DNA of 64,000 bases from Poriferisodalis sp963663635 (GTDB lineage: Bacteria; Actinomycetota; Acidimicrobiia; Acidimicrobiales; Poriferisodalaceae): positions 186,001 to 250,000 of the forward strand of contig CAXXMY010000009.1 in assembly GCA_963663635.2 (NCBI GenBank), given 5' to 3'. The stretch's first letter is position 1. The number at the start of each line of letters is the position of its first letter. Below, piece after piece: positions 16,401 through 25,081 of the stretch. The position numbers and the translations under genes were made by a program. The notes below the pieces were generated by a model that was given only the letters and a program-made list of their open reading frames with translations, had not been told where the DNA came from and did no database searches.

Positions 16401-17120
16401 ATGACCGCAAGCGCTGCTGCCACACCGTCTGAGGAGTCGCAAGCCCGAGCTTGTGCGGTCGGACTCGACGATGCCTACGCGGTCGACGGCCCCGAGGCGA
16501 ACCGCGAGCTGTATGCAGCGTGGGCCCCGACCTACGAATCCGACTTCATCGCCGAGAGCCGGTACATCTACCACCAACAGGTGGCCGAGGTGTTCTGCGA
16601 CGGCTTCGCGGACGTTGACCAGCCGGTGCTCGACGCAGGGTGTGGCACTGGCATCGTGGGGGCTGAGCTGCGCCGTTTGGGCGTGACCGTCATCGACGGC
16701 ATCGACATTTCGCCCGAGATGCTCGCCGAGGCGCGCTCGAAGTCCGTCGACGGAACCGCCGTCTATCGGGAGCTCGTCGAAGCAGACCTCACCGAGGCGA
16801 TCGCCCTGCCCGACCACACCTACGACGGCATCGTGAGCGCCGGGGCGTTCACCCACGGGCACCTCGGTCCCGAGTCACTCTCTGAACTTCTGCGCGTCGC
16901 ACGTGGCGAAGCGCACTGTGCCATCGGCATCAACTCGGCGCATTTCTCCGAATTCGGATTCGGGGACTGGCTGGATCGCTGCGTTGCCGAAGGCGCCATC
17001 TTCGGGCTGGAGTTCGTGGAGCGGCCGATTTACGACGGCGCCGACCTCGCAGACCCGGACAACGTGACCCGGATTGCCATCTTTCGGGTCGCCCGCGGGG
17101 CTGAAGGGATCGACGGCTAG
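16401..17120 (+). CDS. Class I SAM-dependent methyltransferase
   Basis: A 239-aa methyltransferase with motif I VLDAGCGTGIVG, the acidic loop after strand 2 (DGIDISPEMLAEA), motif II (VEADLTEAIALPDHTYDGIVSAGAFTHG) and motif III-like CAIGINSAHF. The N-terminal NRELYAAWAPTYESDF is typical of Williams-Beuren-like or UbiE/COQ5-like methyltransferases. The acceptor substrate is unknown. It follows the Rieske-ThDP gene by 37 bp in the same direction and overlaps the convergent 2OG oxygenase gene by four bases at its 3' end. Confidence 0.86.
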   Translation: MTASAAATPSEESQARACAVGLDDAYAVDGPEANRELYAAWAPTYESDFIAESRYIYHQQVAEVFCDGFADVDQPVLDAGCGTGIVGAELRRLGVTVIDGIDISPEMLAEARSKSVDGTAVYRELVEADLTEAIALPDHTYDGIVSAGAFTHGHLGPESLSELLRVARGEAHCAIGINSAHFSEFGFGDWLDRCVAEGAIFGLEFVERPIYDGADLADPDNVTRIAIFRVARGAEGIDG

Positions 17121-18097
17121 CGGCGGTAGGTGAACGTCTCGTCGAACCGGGACGCCAAGTAGGCACCCGACGTCGTCGGCGGGTATTTGGGCCGCTCCCC
17201 TGCTGCGAGGCAGCTCGGCAGGCACTCCACAGCGGTGTCGTAGGACGGGTTGACGAACGTGGGCACCGAGTATCGAGCGCAGCCCACCGGTGATTGCACC
17301 CGGTGCACGGTGGCCCGGTACCGATCATTGGTCCAGCGGGCGAGCATGTCGCCGAGATTGACGATGAAGCTGCCCGGCGGGGCAATCACGTCGTGCCATT
17401 CGCCGTTAACGGCGCGCAGCTGGAGTCCCGGGGTGCCATCGGTGTGCAGCAGCGTGATGCAGCCGTAGTCGCTGTGCGCGCCACAGCCGAGCTGATCTGG
17501 CGTCGCCTGATCGGCCGAGCCCGATTCCACTCCCGGGTAGCGAATGAGTCGGGTGCCCACCAAAGGCCTGCGCAAACGCGTGTCAAAGAAGTCTGCATCG
17601 AGTGCCAGCGCAGCGGCAACCAAGCGCAGGACGCGCTGCGCGGCTTGCAGCACGGCGGCCTGGTATCGCTCGACGGTGTGACGGAAACCGGTGAGATCGG
17701 GCCACTGGTTCGGTCCCTCAAGCGGCGACAATTCCGGGTCGTCGGGGGAACGCTCGACGCCAAAGTCCAGCGTCTCTTTGAGGTCGGCCTTCAAACCGGG
17801 CTGCAAAAGCTCGCCTTCGATTCCGGCGTAGCCGCGGTGGTGGTCGGATTGCTCGATGGCGATACGCCGCTTGGCCTCGATGGGCTGCGCGAAGAACTGC
17901 CGTGCGGCGTCCAGCACCCCGTCCGCAAGCCACGGCTGGACATCGTGCCCTGTGACCGCGAAGAAGCCGATGCCGCGGCACGCCTCGTCGAGCTCGGTGC
18001 TCAGCGATACAGCAACGACTGGGTCGGTGTCACCGGCGATGTCCAGCACCGGCAGAACGGCGCTGTCATCGCGGCCCGCAGCCGCTCCATAGGACAT
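17117..18097 (-). CDS. 2-oxoglutarate/Fe(II) oxygenase, isopenicillin N synthase family
   Basis: A 326-aa protein. The DIOX_N part (LPVLDIAG...GIGFFAVTGHDV) precedes the jelly-roll core with the iron site H-x-D in CGAHSDYGCITLL, the distal His in ATVHRVQSP, and the RxS 2OG-binding pair in ARYSVPTFVNPS. Such enzymes hydroxylate, desaturate or close rings in small molecules. The start MSYGAAAGR at 18097 fits the family; upstream in-frame codons run into a hairpin region. The substrate is unknown. Confidence 0.9.
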   Translation of the reverse strand: MSYGAAAGRDDSAVLPVLDIAGDTDPVVAVSLSTELDEACRGIGFFAVTGHDVQPWLADGVLDAARQFFAQPIEAKRRIAIEQSDHHRGYAGIEGELLQPGLKADLKETLDFGVERSPDDPELSPLEGPNQWPDLTGFRHTVERYQAAVLQAAQRVLRLVAAALALDADFFDTRLRRPLVGTRLIRYPGVESGSADQATPDQLGCGAHSDYGCITLLHTDGTPGLQLRAVNGEWHDVIAPPGSFIVNLGDMLARWTNDRYRATVHRVQSPVGCARYSVPTFVNPSYDTAVECLPSCLAAGERPKYPPTTSGAYLASRFDETFTYRR

Positions 18098-18162
18098 ACG
18101 ACTGAAGCTATCTCCGCGGGCAACCGTCACCGATGTGCACCGGACGCTCCCGCACGCGCCAC

Positions 18163-18202
18163 AGCGGGCCAGCGAGGGAGGGAGAACCCTCGCTGGCCCG
18201 CT
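18163..18202 (-). terminator. Strong intergenic hairpin, probable terminator
   Basis: A perfect 16-bp inverted repeat (AGCGGGCCAGCGAGGG, 8-nt loop, complement) lies 26 bp past the end of the secreted-protein gene and before the oxygenase gene on the same strand. There is no clear T-run, as is common in GC-rich actinobacteria. It probably ends the transcript of 18228-18782. Confidence 0.6.
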
Positions 18203-18227
18203 TGGGCGCCCGGTGGGTGTCCCCCGG

Positions 18228-18782
18228 CTAGCCGGACATGGCTCCGGACCGGTGCCAGCGGCCTCGGAGGCCTCGCTTGCCGTCGTGATCGCTGTGGTCG
18301 GGCCGCTCACCGTTCACCATCGCGGTAATCCTGGCGGTCAGTTCGTCGGCGTCGACCTCCCTGTCATGTTCTGCCGCCCGCTCGGTGACCGCCGTCACGA
18401 GTGCGTCGACCACGTCGGAGACTTCGACACCCTGCTCGGCCGCGATGTCGGCGAGGGATGACCCCTCCATCAACTTGGTCCGCAACGTCTCAGCGTCAGT
18501 GCCAAGCACTTCAGTCAGCACATCGGCGCTGCCGAATCGCCCGTGGTTGCCGCCCCGGTGCGTGCCGTCATGGTCGCAGTCCTCGTCGGAGTCCTCGTCA
18601 GACTGCTGCTGTTCGGTGCCGCCGTTGGTGTCATCCGACTGCGCACCTGCGCTGCCGGTACTGAACGACACGGCGGCGACGGCCGCCAAGAGGGCAGCGA
18701 GGAGAACGGCCAGCAGCTGCCTCAATCGGGGTCTGCGCTCAGGCAACTCGCTGTGCTCGGTGATCTCGTTGGATTGGGTCAT
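18228..18782 (-). CDS. Putative secreted or membrane-anchored protein, acidic
   Basis: A 184-aa protein I cannot name. Residues 20-48 are a basic then hydrophobic segment (RQLLAVLLAALLAAVAAVSF) ending near GSAGAQS, fitting a signal peptide or membrane anchor. A low-complexity acidic linker follows (DEDSDEDCDHDGTH), then a helical region LRTKLMEGSSLADIAAEQGVEVSDVVDALV resembling small repeats in extracytoplasmic proteins of the DUF2680 type. The C-terminus is His/Asp/Gly-rich (DHSDHDGKRG), which could bind metal. A strong hairpin follows the gene. The function is unknown. Confidence 0.65.
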   Translation of the reverse strand: MTQSNEITEHSELPERRPRLRQLLAVLLAALLAAVAAVSFSTGSAGAQSDDTNGGTEQQQSDEDSDEDCDHDGTHRGGNHGRFGSADVLTEVLGTDAETLRTKLMEGSSLADIAAEQGVEVSDVVDALVTAVTERAAEHDREVDADELTARITAMVNGERPDHSDHDGKRGLRGRWHRSGAMSG

Positions 18783-18907
18783 GCTGCCGGGCCTTTCGCC
18801 AGGAGGTATTGCGACGCCCCTGACGATGGCAGGCGAACCTGAACGGACCCTGAGATTTGCCTGAGAACGAAATGAGAAATCTCCGGCGCTGCGTAGGTGC
18901 CGGGCGA

Positions 18908-20209
18908 TCAGCCAGCCTCAGAGTGGGTGACGGGTTCCTCGCCCATCCATTCGCGCAGCGTGTTCTTGAGCTTGGTCTGCTGGATGAACAGGTCGTGCTC
19001 GGGCCCGGCCGGATCGGCCGACTGGGGGGCCTTCAAGTAGAACGACAGCCACTCCTGAACGCCCCCGTTGCCGGCTCGCTGAGCGAGGTCCAGGAACAGG
19101 GCGAGATCCAGCACGATCGGCGCCGCCAGGATCGAATCGCGGCACAGGAAATCGATCTTGATCTGCATCGGGTAACCGAGCCAGCCGAAGATGTCGATGC
19201 TGTCCCAGCCCTCTTTGTTGTCGCCGCGGGGTGGGTAATAGTCGATCCGCACCACGTGATCGATCTTGCCGTAGAGATCCGGATAGGTGTCCGGCTGCAA
19301 GATCGTGTCGAGCACGCCGAGCTTCGACGTCTCCTTGGTCTTGAAGTTCTCGGGATCGTCCAGCACTTCGCCGTCGCGGTTGCCCAGGATGTTGGTGGAG
19401 TACCAGCCACGCAATCCCAGCATCCGTGCCTTGAGGCCTGGCGCGATCAGGGTCTTCATGAGCGTCTGACCGGTCTTGAAATCCTTGCCGGCGATCGGGA
19501 CGCCGCGGCGCTCTGCCAACTCGGTCATCGCCGGGATGTCAACGCTGAGGTTCGGTGCGCCGTTCGCGAACGGCACACCGCTCATGAGCGCGGCGTACGC
19601 ATAGATCTGGCTGGGCGAGATGTTGGCGTCGTCTGCGGCGAGACCAGCCTCGAACGCCTCGACGCTGGCGTGGACCTCACTGGGCTCCTGGTATGCCTCG
19701 GTCGATCCGCACCACACCATCACCAAGCGATCGCAATCGTTCTCGGATCGGAAGCGCTCGATGTCTGACATGAGCGCCTGTGCCGATTCGAGCTTGCCCA
19801 TCGGCGGCTTGGTGCGGGTTCCTTCGAGCCGGCTCACCCAGCGCGAGTCGAACACCGCGTCCATGGCGACGATGCCCTCGAGTTCGCGCGAGATGACACC
19901 GAGATCGCGCTCTTCGAGTACGCCCGCCGTGCGCGCCCCCTCCAGAGCGTTGGGCGTGATCGGGTCCCAGCCGCCGAACACAAGATCGTCGAGGCTGGCC
20001 AGGGGCACAAAATCACGGATCAGTGGATTGCGTCCCTCGGCACGGCCGCCCAAGCGGATGTGGGCCATCTGTGAGACCGAGCCGATCGGAGTCGCGAGGC
20101 CGGCCCGAGCGGCAAGAACGCCGGCAATGAACGTCGTGGCAACGGCGCCCATGCCAGGCGTGAGCACGCCGAGCTTGCCCGTCGCCGGTGCGATCTGGGG
20201 TGTCGTCAT
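18908..20209 (-). CDS. ino1: Inositol-3-phosphate synthase
   Basis: A 433-aa myo-inositol-1-phosphate synthase family protein that converts glucose 6-phosphate to inositol 3-phosphate using NAD. Features: N-terminal GKLGVLTPGMGAVATTFIAGV (a Rossmann loop), the FGGWDPITPNALEGA segment, MVWCGSTEAY, the GVPIAGKDFKTGQTLMKT signature of the family with its catalytic Lys, and IDYYPPRGDNKEGWDSIDIFGW. The start MTTPQ is preferred over an upstream Met. In Actinomycetota the product feeds phosphatidylinositol and mycothiol. It lies 51 bp downstream of a P450 gene on the same strand. Confidence 0.95.
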   Translation of the reverse strand: MTTPQIAPATGKLGVLTPGMGAVATTFIAGVLAARAGLATPIGSVSQMAHIRLGGRAEGRNPLIRDFVPLASLDDLVFGGWDPITPNALEGARTAGVLEERDLGVISRELEGIVAMDAVFDSRWVSRLEGTRTKPPMGKLESAQALMSDIERFRSENDCDRLVMVWCGSTEAYQEPSEVHASVEAFEAGLAADDANISPSQIYAYAALMSGVPFANGAPNLSVDIPAMTELAERRGVPIAGKDFKTGQTLMKTLIAPGLKARMLGLRGWYSTNILGNRDGEVLDDPENFKTKETSKLGVLDTILQPDTYPDLYGKIDHVVRIDYYPPRGDNKEGWDSIDIFGWLGYPMQIKIDFLCRDSILAAPIVLDLALFLDLAQRAGNGGVQEWLSFYLKAPQSADPAGPEHDLFIQQTKLKNTLREWMGEEPVTHSEAG

Positions 20210-20260
20210 ACCGCGAACCCTATGGGGCAAGCGACTCGCCGCGGCTGTTGCGCGTGACGT

Positions 20261-21529
20261 TCAACCAGCCAGAGGTGCCGTCGGTGTGAACTCGGCATCG
20301 AGGTGCTTGACGCCGTGAATGAACGCTGCCTGCAAAGTGTCGGGCTCGCGGACGGCGACGATGTCGGGCAGCCGGTTGAACAGCTCTCGAAACATCACGG
20401 TCATCTCACGGCGTGCGAGATGCGCTCCCAGGCAGTAATGCGGTCCGGGGCCGCCGAACCCGTACTGCGGGTTTGGATCTCGCAACACGTCGAACCCGAA
20501 CGGGTCTTCGAACACTGCTGGGTCTCGGTTGGCGGCGACGTAGAACATCGCCACCTTGTCGCCCTCTTGCATTTCGCGTCCCTCGAAGACGAAGTCGCGG
20601 GTGAGGGTCCGGCGCATGTAACCGACCGGGCTGGAGAGCCGCACGATTTCCTCGACTGCAGTGGGCGCAACGCCCTCAAAATCTGCCGCCCAGATGGCCC
20701 GCTGATCGGGATGGTCGGTGAGGTACTTGAGCCCCCACGAGATGGCATTGCGGGTGGTCTCGTTGCCGGCGACGGTCAGCAGGACGAAGAAGCTGGCCAG
20801 GTCCGCGCTGCTTAGCTGGTCGTCGGGAAGCTCGGCGTTGACCAGCACGCTGGTCAGATCCTTGCCATCACCCCCGCGCTTTGCCTCGGCGACCTCGCCC
20901 ATCAGGTTGGCCAGGTGAGCTCCCGCATTGAGCAGCGCTGTCAGGATGTCGACATCGGGCGGCTGGTACTCAGGATCCGATACGCCCAAGATGACATTCG
21001 TCGCTTCGAACACGCCTTGAAACTCCGACCCCGGGATGCCCATCAGGTCACAGACGATCTTGAGCGGCAGCGCGGCGGCCACGTCGGTCACGAAGTCGCA
21101 ACTGCCCCGTTCGCACACCGAGTCCACGATGTCACCTGCCGCAGCCTGAACGCCCCCGTCGAGGTCGGCCAGCATGCGCGGTGTGAAGCCCTTCGACACG
21201 AGCCGCCGCAGCCGAGCGTGGCGAGGGTCGTCCATGCCGATCATGGAGCTGAAGAACTCGAGGAACTCGGGCGGCGCGTCCAGCAGGGTGATGCCCTTTG
21301 CGGAGCTGAACACCTCAGTGTTGCGTGAGATCACTGCCACGTCGGCGTGCCGGATGACGCACCAGTAGCCGGGCCCTGCCTGGATCACATCGTCATAATC
21401 GGGTTCCTCGAACCAGTCCAGCGGGGCCTCGGCATGGTGTCGGGCGATCACCGAGTCGATCACGTCGGCTGACTGGGTCCAGAACCACGCCTCCATCATG
21501 TTGGGCAGGTCAGTGTTCCACTCGCGCAT
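20261..21529 (-). CDS. Cytochrome P450
   Basis: A 422-aa soluble actinobacterial P450. The oxygen-binding I-helix motif AGNETT, the K-helix ExxR (EEIVRLSS), and the haem loop FGGPGPHYCLGAHLAR with the Cys ligand are intact. YMRRTLTRDFVFEG and NRDPAVFEDPFGFD are typical of the CYP125/CYP142-like lipid and sterol-oxidising groups, but I do not assign a family. Ferredoxin and reductase partners are not adjacent. It is divergent from the ketopantoate-reductase-like gene. Confidence 0.94.
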   Translation of the reverse strand: MREWNTDLPNMMEAWFWTQSADVIDSVIARHHAEAPLDWFEEPDYDDVIQAGPGYWCVIRHADVAVISRNTEVFSSAKGITLLDAPPEFLEFFSSMIGMDDPRHARLRRLVSKGFTPRMLADLDGGVQAAAGDIVDSVCERGSCDFVTDVAAALPLKIVCDLMGIPGSEFQGVFEATNVILGVSDPEYQPPDVDILTALLNAGAHLANLMGEVAEAKRGGDGKDLTSVLVNAELPDDQLSSADLASFFVLLTVAGNETTRNAISWGLKYLTDHPDQRAIWAADFEGVAPTAVEEIVRLSSPVGYMRRTLTRDFVFEGREMQEGDKVAMFYVAANRDPAVFEDPFGFDVLRDPNPQYGFGGPGPHYCLGAHLARREMTVMFRELFNRLPDIVAVREPDTLQAAFIHGVKHLDAEFTPTAPLAG

Positions 21530-21663
21530 GCCCGAACGGTACCCGTGCGGGGCAATGCTCCGAAGCGCGCCGATGGAGCGCCATCAGACGACGTGAAGCA
21601 GGCGCGCCTGCAGTTGCTCCAATCTCGCCTCTACCCATGGTTGGTCTGGCACGATGTAGCGCC

Positions 21664-22695
21664 GTGGCATCGAATGAAGCATCAGGGCGCGGCGAACTCA
21701 ACTACATCGTTCACGGAGCAGGAGCCATCGGCTGCGTTTTGGCGGCACGCCTCACCCAGGCGGGACGGCAGGTCTCGCTGGTGGCTCGCGGCCGCCATCT
21801 GGAAGCCCTTCAACGCGACGGGCTCAGGATCTCAGGCCACACCGAAGGCCACTACAGGCTGCCCGCCGTCCGCCGAGCCCATGAACTCCCCATCGACTCG
21901 AACTCAGCGGTGCTGCTGACGATGAAGACTCAGCACACGTTCGAGGCGATCTCGGAGCACCGTGACCTGTACGCCGACGTCCCGCTGTTCTGCTTTCAGA
22001 ACGGGGTCACGAATGAGGAATGGCTGCTGGGCCAAGGCCTGCGCGCCTACGGCGTCATGGTCCGCATCGGTGCTCGGATCGACGAACCTGGCGTGGTCAC
22101 CCACACCGGTGCGCGCAAGGCCCGGATCGGCTGCTGGCCCACCGGCTTCGACGACTTGTGCGCCTCGGTTGTCGATGACCTTGTCGCTGCTGACATGGGT
22201 GGTGCGCTCGAAGAGCGAGTGGCAGACGCCAAGTGGGGAAAGCTCGTCATGAACCTCTCGAACGCGTTTGCGGCACTGACCGATCTCCCGGTTCAGGAAT
22301 GGTTCTGCGACGAGGAGAACCGCTTCTTCCTGGCCGACGTGTTCGAAGAGGCCGCGAACGTGCTCGACGCGGCAGGTATCACGCCGATCATGGAAGGCGG
22401 GCGCGACCTGCGCGACATGGTCGCCCGTCAGCGGGAGCCCGGCGTCCGCGAGTCGAGCGGCAACACAGACCCCGCGCTCTACAGCTACCCGTCGACCTGG
22501 CAGGACCTCAACTTCCGACGACCGACCGTCGAAGTCGATCACTTCAATGGGCGCATCCGTGATCTCGGCGAGCAGCACAGCATTCCCACCCCGCTGAACC
22601 GAGTGCTGGCCGACCGCTGCATCGACGCCGCAGCCCGACGACTCGGACCCGGCACGGAGACCGCTGCTTCACTGCGCGCCGCCGCCGAACTCTGA
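21664..22695 (+). CDS. Ketopantoate reductase family protein
   Basis: A protein of about 343 aa of the ApbA/PanE family (NADPH-dependent reduction of 2-dehydropantoate and related keto acids). The nucleotide loop VHGAGAIGCVLAARL, the VLLTMKTQHT strand, CFQNGVTNEE and the catalytic Lys region DAKWGKLVMNLSNA are visible. Its C-terminal half is longer than in PanE (about 300 aa), so it may act on another keto acid. The start is open: GTG at 21664 (VASNEAS) or ATG at 21637; both precede the conserved segment. Confidence 0.83.
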   Translation: MASNEASGRGELNYIVHGAGAIGCVLAARLTQAGRQVSLVARGRHLEALQRDGLRISGHTEGHYRLPAVRRAHELPIDSNSAVLLTMKTQHTFEAISEHRDLYADVPLFCFQNGVTNEEWLLGQGLRAYGVMVRIGARIDEPGVVTHTGARKARIGCWPTGFDDLCASVVDDLVAADMGGALEERVADAKWGKLVMNLSNAFAALTDLPVQEWFCDEENRFFLADVFEEAANVLDAAGITPIMEGGRDLRDMVARQREPGVRESSGNTDPALYSYPSTWQDLNFRRPTVEVDHFNGRIRDLGEQHSIPTPLNRVLADRCIDAAARRLGPGTETAASLRAAAEL

Positions 22696-22749
22696 CCGCC
22701 TGCTCGCTCATCAGCTGCCCGCTCATCTGCTGCGGTCGCGGGCGCTGTG

Positions 22750-22835
22750 TGCCCGGGGCGGGATTCGAACCCGCACGCTCCCTTGGGAGCCGAGGGGTTT
22801 AAGCCCTCTGCGTCTGCCAGTTCCGCCACCCGGGC
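22750..22835 (-). tRNA. tRNA-Leu (anticodon TAA)
   Basis: The minus strand gives an 86-nt cloverleaf: acceptor GCCCGGG pairing with CCCGGGC, D-arm with TGGCAGAC, anticodon stem GAGGG/CCCTC with loop CTTAAAC (anticodon TAA), a long variable arm (CGGCTCCCAAGGGAGCG) as in class II tRNAs, and T-arm GCGGGTTCGAATCCCGC. The discriminator base is A. The CCA end is not encoded. Confidence 0.96.
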
Positions 22836-22865
22836 CGGGCTGCGGTGGTGAGACTACGCCGGTGC

Positions 22866-23372
22866 TCAGGCAGCCTCGCCCCAAGTTTGGGGTGGCTGAC
22901 CAGCATCGCTGGTCGGTGAAGCTGACTGTTGGCGCGGGCGAGGTTCGTGATGTGCCCGCTCGACGGCTCGCCACAGCTCGTTGCGGACCGCGCCGGCGTC
23001 TGGGGCCGTCAAGTCGTTGCACACCACGACACCCTCGATGGCATCTGCGACGACAGCCCCGAAGGGACGTCCCCGCACCCGTATCGCCACGACACAGTCA
23101 TCGGAGCCCGCCGCGCGGTTGACGGACCGATCGAGACCCTCGCAGCGCGGTGGGCTCTGGAAGCTCGGAACGCACAAGTCCAGTTCGCGGGCGGCAGCGG
23201 CGAGCGCGCGGGCGGTGAGCACGAAGCGGCCTGAAACGTCGGCGCCGTCAACCGAGGTGCTTGACGAACCGTCGGGCCGAGAGGGCGCAGGTCGATGCTG
23301 GCGGGCGCGGCTGGGTTGCGAGGCGACCAGTCGCAGCGGGGCGGGTGGATGAGTGCGGGGTGTCGCTGCCAT
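22866..23372 (-). CDS. Conserved-looking hypothetical protein
   Basis: A 168-aa open frame I do not recognise. Residues 1-50 are Pro/Arg/Ser-rich and probably disordered. Residues 55-135 look folded: GRFVLTARALAAAARELDLCVPSF, then DDCVVAIRVRGRPFGAVVADAIEGVVVCNDL, then a short helix (AVRNELWRAVERAH). No signal peptide or membrane helix is seen. The start MAATPRTHP at 23372 is divergent from the nuclease gene with a 42-bp gap; the long in-frame extension upstream is antisense to that nuclease and rejected. A shared promoter region hints that the two are functionally linked, which is inference. Confidence 0.55.
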   Translation of the reverse strand: MAATPRTHPPAPLRLVASQPSRARQHRPAPSRPDGSSSTSVDGADVSGRFVLTARALAAAARELDLCVPSFQSPPRCEGLDRSVNRAAGSDDCVVAIRVRGRPFGAVVADAIEGVVVCNDLTAPDAGAVRNELWRAVERAHHEPRPRQQSASPTSDAGQPPQTWGEAA

Positions 23373-23414
23373 GACACACAGAGTCACAGGCGGGTGTGAC
23401 AAGAATGGCGGACA

Positions 23415-24419
23415 ATGACCAGCGCGGCCGAAGCGGAGACGGCACCGACGAGTGCGCCCGGCGCCGGTGCCTTGCTGCCGGCGCAACGTACGACGCTTGA
23501 CGCAATCCGGGTCCCTCGCGATGAGCGGCCGGTCTACGGCCTCGACCTCGCCGCAGCGATGCGAGCCCACCTCGACGCCGCGCTCGCTGGGCTGTGTGAC
23601 GATGCCCGCGAAGTGGACAGCCGCGGCCTGTGGATCTCCAAGCGGGACCTGAACGGAGTGTTCGGCTGCGAAGCCCGCCACCTCGCGGATTCGGACGGCC
23701 ATTTCGAGTGGTCGGTGCCGATCGCTCGCGGCACCGTCCTGCACAAAGCCGTGGAGCTGTCGATCCACTCGGGGCTCGGTCCTGTCGAGGCCACCGATGC
23801 CGCCGTCGAGCGCCTCGTCGAGACTGACAAGAATCTGGGCGGATTTCTCGCCGGCTGCAGCCCCGGCGAGCGGGCGGACCTCGTGGCCAACTGCATCGCC
23901 CTGCTGACGCGATTCTCCGAAACGTTCCCCCTCATGCCGCGCTCGTGGCGACCGACCACGGAAATGAAGGCGCGCGTGCGACTGTGCGGCGGAACCTTCG
24001 TCCTGAGCGGCAAGTACGACCTCACGTTGGGCACACCCGAACCCGTAAGCGCTGATGACGCCGAGCGGGTCGGCTCCCGCGCCGGCAAGGTGATCATCGA
24101 TCTCAAGACCGGCAGCCGGACTCCGACCGATCCCGAGGACTTGCGCTTCTACGCGCTCATAGAGACACTCTCAGTCGGCGTTCCGCCGCTGGGCATCGGT
24201 TCGTTCTACGTGGCGGAGGGTCGCATCGAGCACGAGCTCGTCACCCCCGAGGTGCTCGAGAGCGCGCTGCGGCGAACTGTCGACGGCATCGGCCGTTACA
24301 TCGAGCTCGCATCGGGGGCACGCGAGCCTCGTCGTTCGCCCGGACCGGCCTGCCGCTGGTGCCCGATCTCGTCGGATTGCGGTCCTGGTCAGGACTGGCT
24401 GGCAGAGCTCGACGACTGA
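23415..24419 (+). CDS. PD-(D/E)XK nuclease superfamily protein (RecB/Cas4-like)
   Basis: A 334-aa single-domain nuclease. The RecB-like core is visible: GTVLHKAVELSIHSG (motif with His), GGTFVLSGKYDLTLG with the first acidic residue, KVIIDLKTGSRTPTDPEDLRFYALI giving the D-xK and QxxxY-like motifs. The C-terminus has CRWCPISSDCG, a Cys cluster like the iron-sulfur staple of AddB and Cas4 nucleases, with a further Cys at FGCEARHLA. It probably cuts or resects DNA ends. There is no helicase or CRISPR array nearby. Its last 31 bp overlap the convergent GNAT gene. Confidence 0.82.
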   Translation: MTSAAEAETAPTSAPGAGALLPAQRTTLDAIRVPRDERPVYGLDLAAAMRAHLDAALAGLCDDAREVDSRGLWISKRDLNGVFGCEARHLADSDGHFEWSVPIARGTVLHKAVELSIHSGLGPVEATDAAVERLVETDKNLGGFLAGCSPGERADLVANCIALLTRFSETFPLMPRSWRPTTEMKARVRLCGGTFVLSGKYDLTLGTPEPVSADDAERVGSRAGKVIIDLKTGSRTPTDPEDLRFYALIETLSVGVPPLGIGSFYVAEGRIEHELVTPEVLESALRRTVDGIGRYIELASGAREPRRSPGPACRWCPISSDCGPGQDWLAELDD

Positions 24420-25072
24420 GCGACACCGCCATTGCGCGCCGTCACAAGCCGCTCTGCCATCTCGTCGCGCCGGGCCTCCCACTCCTCGACGGTCAAACCG
24501 AATCGAACGTGGTCCTCCCAGACGCCTGCGATCTGGATGTACCCCCGGGCGATGCCCTCCGAGCGAAGGCCCAGCTTGTCCACGACCCGCAGGCTGGCGT
24601 CGTTTCGGGGCATGATCGAAATCTGCACCCGGTGCAAGCCCACTTGGGTGAAGGCGAACTCGAACACGGCGAGCAGGCCCTCGGCGACGAGTCCTTTCCC
24701 AGCGAATCGCTCGTCGATCCAGTAGCCCACGTGTGCGCTCAGGAACGCGCCGCGAGCGACGTGAGAGATGTTGATCTCGCCGCAAAACCAGCCCTCATGC
24801 CACAGCCCGAAATCGAAGGAAGATCCCAGCGAACGTTCGCGCTCGCGCACCCTGCAGCGATTGGTGAACGCCTGCGGTTCGCGAGAAGGATTCGGTGAAC
24901 CAGCTAGAGGCCTCGGCTCCCATTTCTCCAGCCAGACATTGCAGCGCTGGCGGACCTCATTCCATTGGGCGAAGTCGGACGGCACGAGCGGGCGAAGCTC
25001 GAGCCGCTCGGTGCGCAGACGACTCACCCCCCGCACAGTACTGGCGCGACGCCAACGCTCACCGAGTCGCAT
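24389..25072 (-). CDS. GNAT family N-acetyltransferase (RimJ/RimL-like)
   Basis: A 227-aa acetyltransferase. RTERLELRPLVPSDFAQW at the N-terminus, GYWIDERFAGKGLVAEGLLAVFEFAF (the acetyl-CoA pyrophosphate loop, here with variant spacing) and VGLHRVQISIMPRNDASLRVVDKLGL match RimJ/RimL-type enzymes that acetylate N-termini of proteins such as ribosomal S5 and L12. A Ser-rich tail ends the protein. A Met at residue 1 is used, though starting nearer VSRLRTERL is possible. It lies just downstream of ppx on the same strand and overlaps the convergent nuclease. Confidence 0.86.
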   Translation of the reverse strand: MRLGERWRRASTVRGVSRLRTERLELRPLVPSDFAQWNEVRQRCNVWLEKWEPRPLAGSPNPSREPQAFTNRCRVRERERSLGSSFDFGLWHEGWFCGEINISHVARGAFLSAHVGYWIDERFAGKGLVAEGLLAVFEFAFTQVGLHRVQISIMPRNDASLRVVDKLGLRSEGIARGYIQIAGVWEDHVRFGLTVEEWEARRDEMAERLVTARNGGVAQSSSSASQS

Positions 25073-25081
25073 GGGGGCTTC

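Noticed and set aside
14752..16404. A 550-codon open frame overlapping the Rieske-ThDP gene
   Set aside because: Arg/Gly-rich nonsense composition in a shifted frame of a clear enzyme gene.
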